Below are positions 9,937-18,769 of a stretch of DNA of 64,000 bases, piece after piece. The translations under genes were made by a program, and so were the position numbers. This stretch comes from Brachybacterium sacelli (lineage in GTDB: Bacteria > Actinomycetota > Actinomycetes > Actinomycetales > Dermabacteraceae). The DNA is taken from NCBI RefSeq assembly GCF_017876545.1, contig NZ_JAGIOD010000001.1:2604001-2668000 (forward strand). The letters are read 5' to 3'. How positions within the stretch are numbered: position 1 is the first letter of the stretch; each line of letters begins with the position of its first letter. The notes under the pieces were generated by a model, which saw nothing but the letters and a program-made list of their open reading frames with translations, was not told the origin of the DNA and did not search any database.

Positions 9937-9942
9937 TATCGT
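9937..9942 (+). promoter_or_regulatory. Leaderless -10 box (TATCGT) for dacB
   Basis: TATCGT (TANNNT) ends 6 bases before the ATG at 9949. This decides for that ATG rather than upstream in-frame codons. Confidence 0.6.
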
Positions 9943-9948
9943 GAGGTC

Positions 9949-11358
9949 ATGGCGACACGGGCATCCGAACGGATCTGGCGCACCACGGCGATGGTGCTGT
10001 GCGCCGCCGTGCCCGCGAGCTTCTACCTCCTCGGGGACCTGACCGATGCCTTCCCCGGCGTGCTGACGATCCGGTCCTCGCAGGAGTCCCCCGGCGCCGG
10101 TCCCGGGGCGCAGGCGGAGGACTGGGAGCGGACCTCCGCTCCTGCCCCGGGACCGGAGGCCGCCCCGTCGACGAGCCCCGAGCAGGCCGATGACCTGGAG
10201 GAACACATGTCCGCACACGCTGATCTGCCGGTGGTCGGCGGGAACCTGGCGTTCAGCGTGGTCGATGCCGAGACCGGCGGGACCCTCGCGGAGAGGGACG
10301 CCGACACCGCTCGCACCCCCGCCTCCACCCTCAAGCTCCTGACCGCTGCCGCCGCGCTGCGCCTCTACACCGGCGACGAGGTGCTCACCACCCGCGCCAC
10401 CGTGGAGGACGGTGTGGTCACCCTGCAGGGAGGTGGTGACATGACTCTCAGCGAGGAGCAGCTGCGCGATCTCGCGGCCCGGACCGCGGAGCTCGCGGCG
10501 CAGCAGGGCACCTCCACTGTCTCGCTGGCCCTGGACGACTCCTATCTCACCGGCGGTTCGAATCCCGCATGGGGTGACAACGGGCCGGCCGGAGGCTGGG
10601 TGACGCCCACCGCCTCGCTCGCCGTGGGCGAGGGCTGGCTCGACGGCGAGCAGTACGGCCCGAAGTCGACCGACCCCGCCGGCGAGGCGGCGGAGCTGTT
10701 CGCCCAGCTGCTGACGGAGCAGGGCCTGACCGTGCGCGGCGAGGTCACCGCCGGTGAGGCCCCCGCCGAGGCGCCGAGCGCCGAGGTGCACTCCGAACCG
10801 CTCTCGGAGCTCGTGCGCCACACCCTGCTGATCTCCGACAACACCACGTCCGAGCTGCTCGCCCACCTGGTGGCCGACGCCCGGGGCGAGGAGACGTCGC
10901 CGCAGGGGGCCGCCGCCGCGGTCGAGGCGGAGATCCGCGAGCTCGCCGCGGAGCTCGGCCTGACCGAGGACGTGCTCGCGGACCTCGACATCCGCGACGG
11001 CTCGGGGCTCTCGGAGAACGACCAGGTCCCGCCCGCGCTGCTGGCGGCGGTGCTCGGCGAGGTCGCCTCCGGGAATGCTCCGGTGCTCGAGCAGATCCTC
11101 TTCGACGTTCCGGTCGCGGGCCTGAACGGGACCCTCGCCGACCGGTTCGACACCGCCGGCACCGAGAGCGCGCGCGGCCTGGTGCGCGGGAAGACGGGAT
11201 ACCTGGGCGGCTCCGCCACCCTGGCCGGCGTGGTCCTCCTCCCGAACGGGCGCACCGCCGGATACTCGATCGTGGTGCACGGCTTCGACGGATCCGACGC
11301 CGATGCCGCCCGCGCCGCGGTCGACGCGGTCGCTGCCGAGATGGTGCGGACCTCCTGA
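9949..11358 (+). CDS. dacB: D-alanyl-D-alanine carboxypeptidase/endopeptidase, PBP4 type
   Basis: A penicillin-binding protein of peptidase family S13 that trims or cleaves peptidoglycan cross-links outside the membrane. 469 residues. An N-terminal hydrophobic segment (TTAMVLCAAVPASFYLLG, about 12-29) serves as signal or anchor, followed by a Pro/Ser/Glu-rich linker. The active site is complete: S126-T-L-K129, S296-D-N298 and K415-T-G417. The frame could be extended upstream, but that would run into the ppa control region and a leaderless promoter marks this ATG. tilS overlaps the stop (TGATG), so they are co-transcribed. Confidence 0.93.
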   Translation: MATRASERIWRTTAMVLCAAVPASFYLLGDLTDAFPGVLTIRSSQESPGAGPGAQAEDWERTSAPAPGPEAAPSTSPEQADDLEEHMSAHADLPVVGGNLAFSVVDAETGGTLAERDADTARTPASTLKLLTAAAALRLYTGDEVLTTRATVEDGVVTLQGGGDMTLSEEQLRDLAARTAELAAQQGTSTVSLALDDSYLTGGSNPAWGDNGPAGGWVTPTASLAVGEGWLDGEQYGPKSTDPAGEAAELFAQLLTEQGLTVRGEVTAGEAPAEAPSAEVHSEPLSELVRHTLLISDNTTSELLAHLVADARGEETSPQGAAAAVEAEIRELAAELGLTEDVLADLDIRDGSGLSENDQVPPALLAAVLGEVASGNAPVLEQILFDVPVAGLNGTLADRFDTAGTESARGLVRGKTGYLGGSATLAGVVLLPNGRTAGYSIVVHGFDGSDADAARAAVDAVAAEMVRTS

Positions 11359-12452
11359 TGGCCGGGCCCCCTCCCGTCGTGGCGCGCGCCCGCACCGCCG
11401 TGCGTGTCGCGGTGACCGCCCGCCTCGAGCGGCTGGCTGACGACACCGCCGCCGGGCAGCTCGCCCCGCGCCTGCTGGTCGGCCTCAGCGGCGGTGCCGA
11501 CTCCCTCGCCCTGCTCGCGACCACCGCCTGGGTCGGGTCCCGGATGGGCCTGGAGACCGAAGCGGCGATCGTCGACCACGGTCTGCAGGAGGGCTCCGCA
11601 CAGGTCGCCGAGCGGGCCCGCGCCCAGGCCGAGCGCCTGGGTGTGAGCGCGCGCGTGCTGCAGGTCCACGTCGATCCCGCCGGCGCCGGCGGCCTGGAGA
11701 ACGCCGCCCGCCGGGCCCGCCACGACGCTCTGGAGCACCTGCTCACCGAGCTCGGCGGGCTCGCGCTGCTCATGGCCCACACCCTCGACGACCAGGCCGA
11801 GCAGGTGCTGATGGGGCTCGCCCGGGGAGCGGGCCCCCGCGCCGTGGCCGGGATCCCCCGTTCCCGCGGGCCCCTGCTGCGGCCCTTCCTGGGCAGCGGA
11901 CGCGACGAGACCACAGCACTGCGACGCGGGGACACCGAGGAGATCTGCCGCCTGCACGACCTTCAGTGGTGGGAGGACCCGATGAACGCGGACACGACGA
12001 TGCTGCGCGCCCGGGTCCGGCACCGGGCGCTGCCGCTGCTGCGAGAGCTGCTCGGGGAGCAGATCGACGAGAACCTCGCCCGCACCGCCGACCTGGTGCG
12101 GCCCGACGTCGACCACCTCGACGCGGAGGCCCGTGACCTGTTCGAGGCACTGCGTCGCGACGGGGGAGCGGATCGCGGGGCGCAGGATCTGCTCCTGCTC
12201 GACGTCCACGCCCTCGCGGCCGCCCCCGCCCCGCTGCGGACCCGCGTCCTGCGCGATGCCTCACGTTCCGCTGAGGGCGCAGCGCGGGCCGACGGGGCCC
12301 CCGGCGCCACGAAGTCCCTGCTGCGCAGACAGGTGCTCGCGATCGACGCCCTGGTCGTCTCATGGCACGGTCAGGCACCTGTAGCCGTTCCGGGTAGGAT
12401 CGAGATCGCTCGTCGCGACGGCCTGCTGGTGTGGCGCCGCACAGGAACATGA
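11358..12452 (+). CDS. tilS: tRNA(Ile)-lysidine synthetase
   Basis: Converts the wobble cytidine of the tRNA-Ile(CAU) anticodon to lysidine with ATP and lysine, so that it reads AUA. An N-type PP-loop is seen at residues 44-49 (SGGADS). It is followed by [23 protein letters not shown] and the family motif [27 protein letters not shown] contains the conserved DxxN...R pattern. At 364 residues it is short compared with E. coli and lacks the long C-terminal domains, as is common in actinobacteria. It starts one base inside the dacB stop and its 3' end precedes hpt by 44 bases. Confidence 0.94.
   Translation: MAGPPPVVARARTAVRVAVTARLERLADDTAAGQLAPRLLVGLSGGADSLALLATTAWVGSRMGLETEAAIVDHGLQEGSAQVAERARAQAERLGVSARVLQVHVDPAGAGGLENAARRARHDALEHLLTELGGLALLMAHTLDDQAEQVLMGLARGAGPRAVAGIPRSRGPLLRPFLGSGRDETTALRRGDTEEICRLHDLQWWEDPMNADTTMLRARVRHRALPLLRELLGEQIDENLARTADLVRPDVDHLDAEARDLFEALRRDGGADRGAQDLLLLDVHALAAAPAPLRTRVLRDASRSAEGAARADGAPGATKSLLRRQVLAIDALVVSWHGQAPVAVPGRIEIARRDGLLVWRRTGT
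12395..12400 (+). promoter_or_regulatory. Possible internal -10 box (TAGGAT) for hpt-ftsH
   Basis: TAGGAT fits TANNNT and lies in the 3' end of tilS, about 97 bases before the hpt start. No convincing -35 box is visible, so this is a suggestion only. Confidence 0.3.
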
Positions 12453-12496
12453 GATGCGGCGACCGCACCCCACCACGTCCCCTGGAGGAGATCCGC

Positions 12497-13051
12497 GTGC
12501 CCCAGACGCACCCCCACCCTGATGTCGAACGGGTCCTGCTGGACGAACAGCAGATCCGTGATCGGCTCGCCGAGCTCGGAGAGCGGATCGCCGCGGACTA
12601 CGCGGACGAGCCGCCGATCCTCGTGGGCGTGCTCAAGGGGGCGGTGATGGTGATGGCGGACCTGGCCCGTCAGATCGACCTGCAGGTCGAGATGGACTGG
12701 ATGGCCGTCTCCTCCTACGGCTCGGGCACCAGGTCCTCCGGCGTCGTGCGGATCCTCAAGGATCTCTCCGCCGACATCTCCGAGCGCAACGTGCTCATCG
12801 TCGAGGACATCATCGACTCCGGCCTCACCCTGAAGTGGCTGCTGTCCAACCTGCGCTCGCGCGGACCCCGCAGCGTCGAGGTCGCCACCCTGCTGCGCAA
12901 GCCGGAAGCCGCGCGGGTCGAGATCGACGTCAAGTACGTCGGCTTCGACATCCCGAACGAGTTCGTCATCGGCTACGGGCTCGACTACGCGGAGAACTAC
13001 CGAAACCTTCCCTACGTGGGCGTGCTCGAGCGCTCGATCTACGAGGACTGA
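12497..13051 (+). CDS. hpt: Hypoxanthine phosphoribosyltransferase
   Basis: Purine salvage enzyme that joins hypoxanthine or guanine to PRPP. 184 residues. The PRPP-binding signature [11 protein letters not shown] lies at 99-109 with the acidic pair E103-D104. The flexible-loop region [11 protein letters not shown] and the base-contacting segment [22 protein letters not shown] are typical; the last contains the PPI-loop elements. The frame extends upstream to 12431, but GGAGGAG 6 bases before the GTG at 12497 and the family N-terminus decide this start. ftsH begins 1 base after the stop. The tilS-hpt-ftsH order is conserved in Gram-positive bacteria. Confidence 0.95.
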   Translation: MPQTHPHPDVERVLLDEQQIRDRLAELGERIAADYADEPPILVGVLKGAVMVMADLARQIDLQVEMDWMAVSSYGSGTRSSGVVRILKDLSADISERNVLIVEDIIDSGLTLKWLLSNLRSRGPRSVEVATLLRKPEAARVEIDVKYVGFDIPNEFVIGYGLDYAENYRNLPYVGVLERSIYED

Positions 13052-13052
13052 T

Positions 13053-15251
13053 ATGGCGGACTCCTCCTCCAAGAACAAGACCAAGAACAAGAAGCGTCGC
13101 CCGCTCGCCGGGGTCGCGATCTGGATCCTCGTCGCCCTGCTGCTGGGCATGGCGCTGTTCTCCCTGTTCGGTCGCGACGGCTACCAGCAGATCGACACCG
13201 AACAGGGTCTCGAGCTGCTGGCGGGCGACACGGTCGAGCAGGCGAAGATCATCGACGGCAATCAGCAGCGGGTCGAACTGGTGCTGAGCGAGGACTTCGT
13301 CGTCGGCGACGAGAACAAGGGCACCCAGGTGCGGTTCTCCTACGTCGGCGCCCGCGGGGACGCGGTGGTCCAGGCGGTCAGCGAGGCCGCACCCGAGAAC
13401 GGCTACACGGACGAGATCGCCACCAGTTCCTGGTGGTCGACGCTGCTGCTGTCGTTCCTGCCGCTGCTGATCTTCATCGGCCTGTTCTGGTTCCTGATCA
13501 TGAACGCGCAGGGCGGCGGCGGCAAGGCCATGCAGTTCGGCAAGTCCAAGGCCAAGCTGTTCAACAAGGAGCAGCCGAAAGTCACCTTCGCCGACGTCGC
13601 CGGTGCCGAGGAGGCCGTCGAGGAGCTCGACGAGATCAAGCAGTTCCTCGTCGAACCCGCCCGCTACCAGGCCGTCGGCGCCAAGATCCCCAAGGGTGTG
13701 CTGCTGTACGGCCCGCCCGGCACCGGCAAGACGCTGCTGGCGCGCGCCGTCGCCGGCGAGGCCAATGTGCCCTTCTACTCGATCTCCGGCTCGGACTTCG
13801 TGGAGATGTTCGTCGGCGTCGGCGCCTCCCGTGTGCGCGACCTGTTCTCGACCGCGAAGGAGAACGCCCCGGCGATCATCTTCGTCGACGAGATCGACGC
13901 CGTCGGCCGCCACCGCGGCGCCGGCATGGGCGGCGGTCACGACGAGCGCGAGCAGACGCTGAACCAGATGCTGGTGGAGATGGACGGGTTCGAGGAGAAC
14001 CAGAACGTCATCCTCATCGCCGCCACCAACCGGGTGGACATCCTGGACCCGGCGCTGCTGCGCCCGGGCCGCTTCGACCGCCAGATCGGTGTCGAGGCCC
14101 CGGACCTCAAGGGGCGGCTGCACATCCTCGGCGTCCACGCCAAGGGCAAGCCGCTGGCGCACGACGTCGACCTCGAGGCCGTCGCCAAGCGCACCATCGG
14201 GATGTCCGGTGCTGACCTGGCCAACGTGCTCAACGAGGCCGCGCTGCTGACCGCCCGCAGCGGCAATCAGATCATCGACGACCGTGCCCTGGACGAGGCC
14301 ATCGACCGCGTCTCCATGGGGCCGCAGCGGTACTCGAAGGTGATGACGGACCGCGAGCGCCAGATGACGGCGTACCACGAGGGCGGCCACGCCCTGGTCG
14401 CCGCTGCGATGAACAACTCTGCACCGGTCACCAAGGTGACGATCCTGCCGCGCGGCCGCGCCGGCGGCTATACGATGGTGGTGCCCACGCAGGACCGCAA
14501 CTACCAGTCGCGCAACGAGCTGCTGGATCGTCTGGCCTACGCGATGGGCGGTTACGCCGTGGAGGAGAGCATCTTCCACGACGTCACCACCGGTCCCAGC
14601 TCCGATCTGCAGAACGCCACCAAGATCGCACGCACCATGGTCATGCAGCTGGGCATGAGCGAGGCCGTGGGCCAGGTCGCGCTCTCGGGAGAGCAGGACG
14701 AGGTGTTCGTCGGCATGCAGCAGGGGCAGGGCCCCCGCTTCAGCGCGGAGACCGCGAGCGTGATCGACCAGGAGGTGCGCACCCTGCTGGACAACGCCCT
14801 GGACGAGGCGTGGTCCGTGATCGTCGAGAACCGTCACGTGCTCGACCGCCTGGTGGAGGAGCTGCTGGAGAAGGAGACCCTCAACGAGCACGAGCTCGGG
14901 GCGGTCTTCGCCGACGTCACCAAGCGGCCGCCACGCGAGGTCTGGCAGTCCAGCCAGGAACGCCCCTCGCTGGATGCGCCGCAGGCGGGTTCGACGACCA
15001 CCGCGACCGGCACCGAGTCGCACGACGCGGGCGAACCCCTGCAGCCGAATCCGCCGGAGCTCCCGCACCCGGGCGGCGAGGGTCCCGAGATCCCGGGTGC
15101 ACCGCACGGCGAGGGCCCCGAGGGACCTGGCCCCTACGGTCCGTACGGATCCGACTACGGGCGCACCGACACCCGCGGCGGGGACGAGGGCACCGGCTAC
15201 GGCGATCGCCATGGCGAGGGCTCCCCGCACGACGAGGGACCAGGTCGCTGA
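13053..15251 (+). CDS. ftsH: ATP-dependent zinc metalloprotease FtsH
   Basis: Membrane-anchored AAA+ protease for quality control of membrane and regulatory proteins. 732 residues. Two membrane helices lie near 13-35 and 130-152, with an extracytoplasmic domain between. The AAA+ core has Walker A GPPGTGKT (about 220-227), Walker [10 protein letters not shown] and the second region of homology [20 protein letters not shown]. The zinc site is H442-E-G-G-H446 (HEAGH in many homologues; still HExxH). The last ~100 residues are a Gly/Pro/Glu-rich tail with repeated GEGPE-like words, presumably disordered. It heads the folate block: folE starts 2 bases after the stop. Confidence 0.97.
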   Translation: MADSSSKNKTKNKKRRPLAGVAIWILVALLLGMALFSLFGRDGYQQIDTEQGLELLAGDTVEQAKIIDGNQQRVELVLSEDFVVGDENKGTQVRFSYVGARGDAVVQAVSEAAPENGYTDEIATSSWWSTLLLSFLPLLIFIGLFWFLIMNAQGGGGKAMQFGKSKAKLFNKEQPKVTFADVAGAEEAVEELDEIKQFLVEPARYQAVGAKIPKGVLLYGPPGTGKTLLARAVAGEANVPFYSISGSDFVEMFVGVGASRVRDLFSTAKENAPAIIFVDEIDAVGRHRGAGMGGGHDEREQTLNQMLVEMDGFEENQNVILIAATNRVDILDPALLRPGRFDRQIGVEAPDLKGRLHILGVHAKGKPLAHDVDLEAVAKRTIGMSGADLANVLNEAALLTARSGNQIIDDRALDEAIDRVSMGPQRYSKVMTDRERQMTAYHEGGHALVAAAMNNSAPVTKVTILPRGRAGGYTMVVPTQDRNYQSRNELLDRLAYAMGGYAVEESIFHDVTTGPSSDLQNATKIARTMVMQLGMSEAVGQVALSGEQDEVFVGMQQGQGPRFSAETASVIDQEVRTLLDNALDEAWSVIVENRHVLDRLVEELLEKETLNEHELGAVFADVTKRPPREVWQSSQERPSLDAPQAGSTTTATGTESHDAGEPLQPNPPELPHPGGEGPEIPGAPHGEGPEGPGPYGPYGSDYGRTDTRGGDEGTGYGDRHGEGSPHDEGPGR

Positions 15252-15253
15252 GC

Positions 15254-15820
15254 ATGGCCGTCGACCACGCCCGCGTGGAGGCCGCGGTCCGGGAGATCCT
15301 CGTCGGCATCGGCGAGGACCCGGACCGCGACGGCCTGATGGAGACCCCCGCCCGGGTCGCCCGCATGTATGCCGAGGTCTTCGAAGGGCTGGACCAGGAT
15401 CCCCGCCAGCCGCTGTCGACCACCTTCGACATCGACCACCAGGAGCTGGTGCTGGTGCGCGACATCGGCTTCCACTCGATGTGTGAGCACCACCTGCTGC
15501 CCTTCGTCGGCGTCGCCCACGTCGGATACATCCCCGACGGCGGCGCGGTGACGGGGTTGAGCAAGCTCGCCCGCCTGGTGAACGTCTACGCGCGGCGACC
15601 CCAGGTGCAGGAGCGCCTCACCTCCCAGATCGCCGACGCCCTGGTGAGCGAGCTCGGGGCGGGCGGCGCGATCGTCGTGATCGAGGCCGAGCACATGTGC
15701 ATGTCGATGCGCGGGGTGCGGGCCGAGGGCGCCCGCACCGTCACCAGCGCCGTGCGGGGCATGCTGCGCGAGAGCTCGAGCACCCGGGCCGAGGCCATGA
15801 GCCTCATCAACCGGGGGTGA
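15254..15820 (+). CDS. folE: GTP cyclohydrolase I
   Basis: First enzyme of tetrahydrofolate synthesis: converts GTP to 7,8-dihydroneopterin triphosphate. 188 residues, the usual length for the type I enzyme. The zinc ligands are visible in [12 protein letters not shown] (C77, with H79/H80) and the second Cys in [12 protein letters not shown]. Signature segments [20 protein letters not shown] and [20 protein letters not shown] are intact. The ATG at 15254 lies 2 bases after ftsH and matches the family N-terminus. It is co-transcribed with folP and folBK, which carry out later steps of the same pathway. Confidence 0.97.
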   Translation: MAVDHARVEAAVREILVGIGEDPDRDGLMETPARVARMYAEVFEGLDQDPRQPLSTTFDIDHQELVLVRDIGFHSMCEHHLLPFVGVAHVGYIPDGGAVTGLSKLARLVNVYARRPQVQERLTSQIADALVSELGAGGAIVVIEAEHMCMSMRGVRAEGARTVTSAVRGMLRESSSTRAEAMSLINRG

Positions 15821-15824
15821 GCGC

Positions 15825-16685
15825 GTGAGCACCCCGGCGCGGCGCCGTCCGGAGGGACTTCCCGAGTCCCTCGGGCGTGACGACACCCTGGTGATGGGCG
15901 TCCTGAACGTCACCCCCGACTCGTTCTCCGACGGCGGGACACACTTCGCGAGCGCGGACGCGATCGCGCACGGGCGGCTGCTCGCGGCCCAGGGCGCCGC
16001 GATCGTCGACGTCGGCGGGGAGTCCACCCGCCCCGGTGCGCCCCGGGTCGACGAGGACGAGGAGCTGCGCCGGGTGCTGCCCGTGGTTGAGGCCCTGGCC
16101 GCCGAGGAGCTCGTGATCAGCGTGGACACCATGCGTGCCTCCGTGGCCGCCGCGAGCGTCGAGGCGGGCGCCCTGATCGTCAACGACGTCTCCGCCGGGC
16201 GCGCCGACGGGGACATGGGCGCCGAGGCCGCCCGGCTGCGGACCTGCCGCGGCACCCCGCCCGTGTTCATCGCGATGCATTGGCGCGGGCACAGCGACGT
16301 CATGAACGAGCTGGCCGTCTACGAGGACGCCGCCCGCGACAGCGCACGCGAGCTCGAGGACCGGCTGACCGCCCTGCGCGAGGCCGGGGTCGAAGAGCGC
16401 TTCCTGGTGGTCGACCCCGGGCTCGGGTTCTCCAAGACCGGGGAGCAGAACTGGGACGTGCTCGCGGACTGGGAGACGATCGCCTCCCACGCGCTGCCGA
16501 TCCTGATCGGCGCCTCGCGCAAGCGCTTCGTCAGCTCCCTGGGCGTCGACCGCGACGCCGCCACGGCTGCCATCAGCGCCTACGGCGCGGAGCACGGCGC
16601 CTGGGCCGTCCGCGTGCACGAGGTCCCCTCCTCGCTGGCGGCGGTGCGCGTGGGGGATCGTCTGCGACGGAGCCGGCGGCGATGA
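15825..16685 (+). CDS. folP: Dihydropteroate synthase
   Basis: Condenses the pterin pyrophosphate with p-aminobenzoate to dihydropteroate; the sulfonamide target. 286 residues forming a TIM barrel. Conserved segments are MGVLNVTPDSFSDGG, IVDVGGESTRPGA, ISVDTMRASVA, VNDVSAG and the C-terminal LIGASRKRF. The start is GTG 4 bases after the folE stop. folBK overlaps its end by 4 bases (ATGA), so translation is coupled. A second actinobacterial FolP-like paralogue exists in some genomes, but position in the folate operon and intact motifs make this the functional enzyme. Confidence 0.96.
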   Translation: MSTPARRRPEGLPESLGRDDTLVMGVLNVTPDSFSDGGTHFASADAIAHGRLLAAQGAAIVDVGGESTRPGAPRVDEDEELRRVLPVVEALAAEELVISVDTMRASVAAASVEAGALIVNDVSAGRADGDMGAEAARLRTCRGTPPVFIAMHWRGHSDVMNELAVYEDAARDSARELEDRLTALREAGVEERFLVVDPGLGFSKTGEQNWDVLADWETIASHALPILIGASRKRFVSSLGVDRDAATAAISAYGAEHGAWAVRVHEVPSSLAAVRVGDRLRRSRRR

Positions 16686-17593
16686 CCGCCCCGCAGGCAC
16701 GACGGCCGCTCGGCTCCCTGGACCGCATCGAGGTCACCGGGATCCGGGCCTGGGGGCGCCATGGCGTCCTCGCCGCGGAGAAGGAGCTCGGCCAGCAGTT
16801 CGTGGTCGACGTGACGCTGCACCTCTCGACCGCTCCGGCCGGTCGCACGGACACTCTGGCGCGTACCGTGAACTACGCCGAGGTCGCCGCGGCGGTGGCC
16901 GAGGAGATCGGCGGCGGTCCCCACGACCTGGTGGAGGCCCTGGCCGAATCCATCGCCGCACGGATCCTCACCGACACCGGCCATCCACTGGTGCGGCGCG
17001 TCGGGGTCCGGGTGCACAAGCCCGCTGCCCCGGTCGGCCTGCCCGTCGGCGACGTCGTGATCTCCCTCGAGCGCGACGCCGCGCCGGTTCAGGCAGTGCT
17101 CGCCCTCGGCACCAATCTCGGGGACCGCGAGGCGCACCTGGCCCGCGCTCTCGAGCTGCTCGCGGGCACCGAGGGTCTCGAGGTGGAGTGGACCGGCCCG
17201 GTCCTGGAGACCGCTCCCGTGGGCGGACCGGAGGGTCAGGGCGCCTACCTCAACTCGGCGATCGGGGTGGTCACCACGCTGGGGCCGTTCGACCTGCTCG
17301 AGACGGCGCACCGGGCCGAGCGCGACGCCCGCCGCGAGCGCCTAGTGCGGTGGGGCCCGCGCACGCTGGACGTCGACGTCATCACCTACGGCAGCTACCG
17401 CAGCGACGACGAGGAGCTCACCCTCCCGCACCCGCGCGCGCACCAGCGCGCCTTCGTGCTCGCCCCCTGGCACGCCGCCCGTCCGCAGGCGGAGCTGCCG
17501 GGCCACGGCCCGGTGGCGGCACTGCTGGAGGGAGCCGAGGACCGGGACGGGCTGCGGCCGGGTCCGCACCTGACGGGTTTCGAGCACTCATGA
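16682..17593 (+). CDS. folBK: Bifunctional dihydroneopterin aldolase / HPPK
   Basis: A fusion of two consecutive folate enzymes in 303 residues. Residues about 14-130 are FolB (IEVTGIRAWGRHGVLAAEKE, TVNYAEVAAAV with the active-site Tyr, VRVHKPAAP with the catalytic Lys). Residues about 140-290 are FolK (AVLALGTNLGDREAHL, GPVLETAPVGGPEGQGAYLN, RERLVRWGPRTLDVDVITYG with the ATP/Mg Asp pair, LPHPRAHQRAFVLAPW). Fusion of folB and folK is common in actinobacteria. The start is the ATG in an ATGA overlap with folP, and the stop overlaps the next gene the same way. Confidence 0.95.
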   Translation: MTAPQARRPLGSLDRIEVTGIRAWGRHGVLAAEKELGQQFVVDVTLHLSTAPAGRTDTLARTVNYAEVAAAVAEEIGGGPHDLVEALAESIAARILTDTGHPLVRRVGVRVHKPAAPVGLPVGDVVISLERDAAPVQAVLALGTNLGDREAHLARALELLAGTEGLEVEWTGPVLETAPVGGPEGQGAYLNSAIGVVTTLGPFDLLETAHRAERDARRERLVRWGPRTLDVDVITYGSYRSDDEELTLPHPRAHQRAFVLAPWHAARPQAELPGHGPVAALLEGAEDRDGLRPGPHLTGFEHS

Positions 17594-18099
17594 AGCCCCT
17601 GAACATCCCGCTCCTGGTGCTGATCCTCGTGGTCGGTGCAGGGTTCGGGGCACAGATGCTGGAGACCCTCGCCGCGCGCGGCCACTCGCTGCCGGTCGCC
17701 GGCTGGCTGACCACGGTGGTGCTGCTCGTGCTGGTGGGAGTGCTGCTGGCCTACGGCCTCCCGCTGCGTCAGTACATGCTCGAGAGCGAGGAGCGTCGGC
17801 TGCAGCCCAGTCTCGCCCCCCGGCGCCACCAGATCGACCTGCCCACCGCGTTCCGCACCGTGCTGCTGGCCCGCGCCTGCGCCTACACGGGGGCCGTCGT
17901 CGGCGGCATCTTCACCGGGCAGGCGCTGTACCTGCTCCTGACGGGCACCGGTGACCTGCTCCGTGCCACCCTGCCCACCGGCGCCGCAGCCGTCTCCGGC
18001 ATCGTGCTCGGCGTGCTCGGTGTCCTCGTGGAGCGCTGGGGCCGCCTGCCTCCGGAGGACGGCGAGGGCTCGGCGGAGGGCGCCGGCGCCGGGCACTGA
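17590..18099 (+). CDS. DUF3180 family membrane protein
   Basis: A 169-residue protein of the DUF3180 family, which regularly follows folK in actinobacteria; function unknown. Four hydrophobic helices are evident: about 6-28, 38-58, 95-120 and 128-150. The loop between helices 2 and 3 carries the conserved-looking PLRQYMLESEERRLQPSLAPRR...TAFRTVLLARACAY. The C-terminus is acidic and glycine-rich. Its ATG overlaps the folBK stop by 4 bases. It is probably the last gene of the ftsH-fol operon; a weak hairpin follows. Confidence 0.8.
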   Translation: MKPLNIPLLVLILVVGAGFGAQMLETLAARGHSLPVAGWLTTVVLLVLVGVLLAYGLPLRQYMLESEERRLQPSLAPRRHQIDLPTAFRTVLLARACAYTGAVVGGIFTGQALYLLLTGTGDLLRATLPTGAAAVSGIVLGVLGVLVERWGRLPPEDGEGSAEGAGAGH

Positions 18100-18106
18100 C
18101 GTCGCC

Positions 18107-18125
18107 GTCGGCGCTCTGCGCCGGC
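18107..18125 (+). terminator. Weak hairpin after the folate operon
   Basis: An 8-base-pair GC-rich stem (one G-U) with a TCT loop lies 7 bases after the DUF3180 stop. It is small for a terminator and could merely attenuate. Confidence 0.35.
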
Positions 18126-18190
18126 ACCGACCTCCGGGGGAGGACGTGTCCACCGTGGTCGACGAGCACCCGTGGCCGTGAGGTGACACG

Positions 18191-18769
18191 ATGGTGCCCA
18201 TGACCTCCGCCCCTGACCCCGCCGAGCGACCCGCCGCACCGGTCCACCTCGCCCCCGCGGGCGAGCCGACGAGTGACGACCCCGAGGGCCTCCTCGGCGC
18301 CGACGCGCTGCGTCCGGTCTCCCCGCGCCTGGTCCGCGCCCGCTACGTGGCGAGCATCGTCGCCTACGTCATCTGGGTGCTCATGATCGCCGGCGCGATC
18401 GTCGCCGCGTCTCTGACGGGGTGGTGGTGGCTCGCCCTGATCGGCCTGCTGCCGCTGCTCATCCTGGTCCAGAGCCTCGCCCTGACCCCGCGCCGGGTGC
18501 GGGCCATCGGCTACCTGGACGCGGAGGAGGACCTCACGATCGCCCAGGGCATCATGTTCCGCCAGCTCCACACGATTCCCTACGGCCGGGTGCAGTCGGT
18601 GAAGATCGACGAGGGTCCCGTCGACCGCCGTTACGGCCTCGCGAAGCTCACCGTGAGCACCGCGGCCGACGGTTCCACGGTCGTCCTGCCGGGACTGCCC
18701 AAGCAGGAGGCGGAGCGGCTGCGCGCACTGCTGACCGACCGCGGCCTCGAGACCATGGCGGCGCTGTGA
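18191..18769 (+). CDS. Bacterial PH-domain membrane protein (YdbS-like)
   Basis: A 192-residue protein with two hydrophobic helices (about 55-77 and 80-98, around IVAYVIWVLMIAGAIVAASL) and a cytoplasmic bacterial PH domain (VRAIGYLDAEEDLTIAQGIMFRQLHTIPYGRVQSVKIDEGP). The YdbS/YdbT pair of Bacillus is the closest described arrangement and is linked to resistance to certain bacteriocins; the molecular function is unknown. It overlaps the next gene by GTGA. ATG at 18191 follows GAGGTGA; the second ATG at 18200 is an alternative start. Confidence 0.85.
   Translation: MVPMTSAPDPAERPAAPVHLAPAGEPTSDDPEGLLGADALRPVSPRLVRARYVASIVAYVIWVLMIAGAIVAASLTGWWWLALIGLLPLLILVQSLALTPRRVRAIGYLDAEEDLTIAQGIMFRQLHTIPYGRVQSVKIDEGPVDRRYGLAKLTVSTAADGSTVVLPGLPKQEAERLRALLTDRGLETMAAL

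Noticed and set aside
12966..15230. A 754-residue open frame on the minus strand opposite ftsH
   Set aside because: Its composition is Val/Leu/Gly/Arg/His-rich without domains, and the opposite strand encodes an intact FtsH. Long antisense frames are normal at this GC content.
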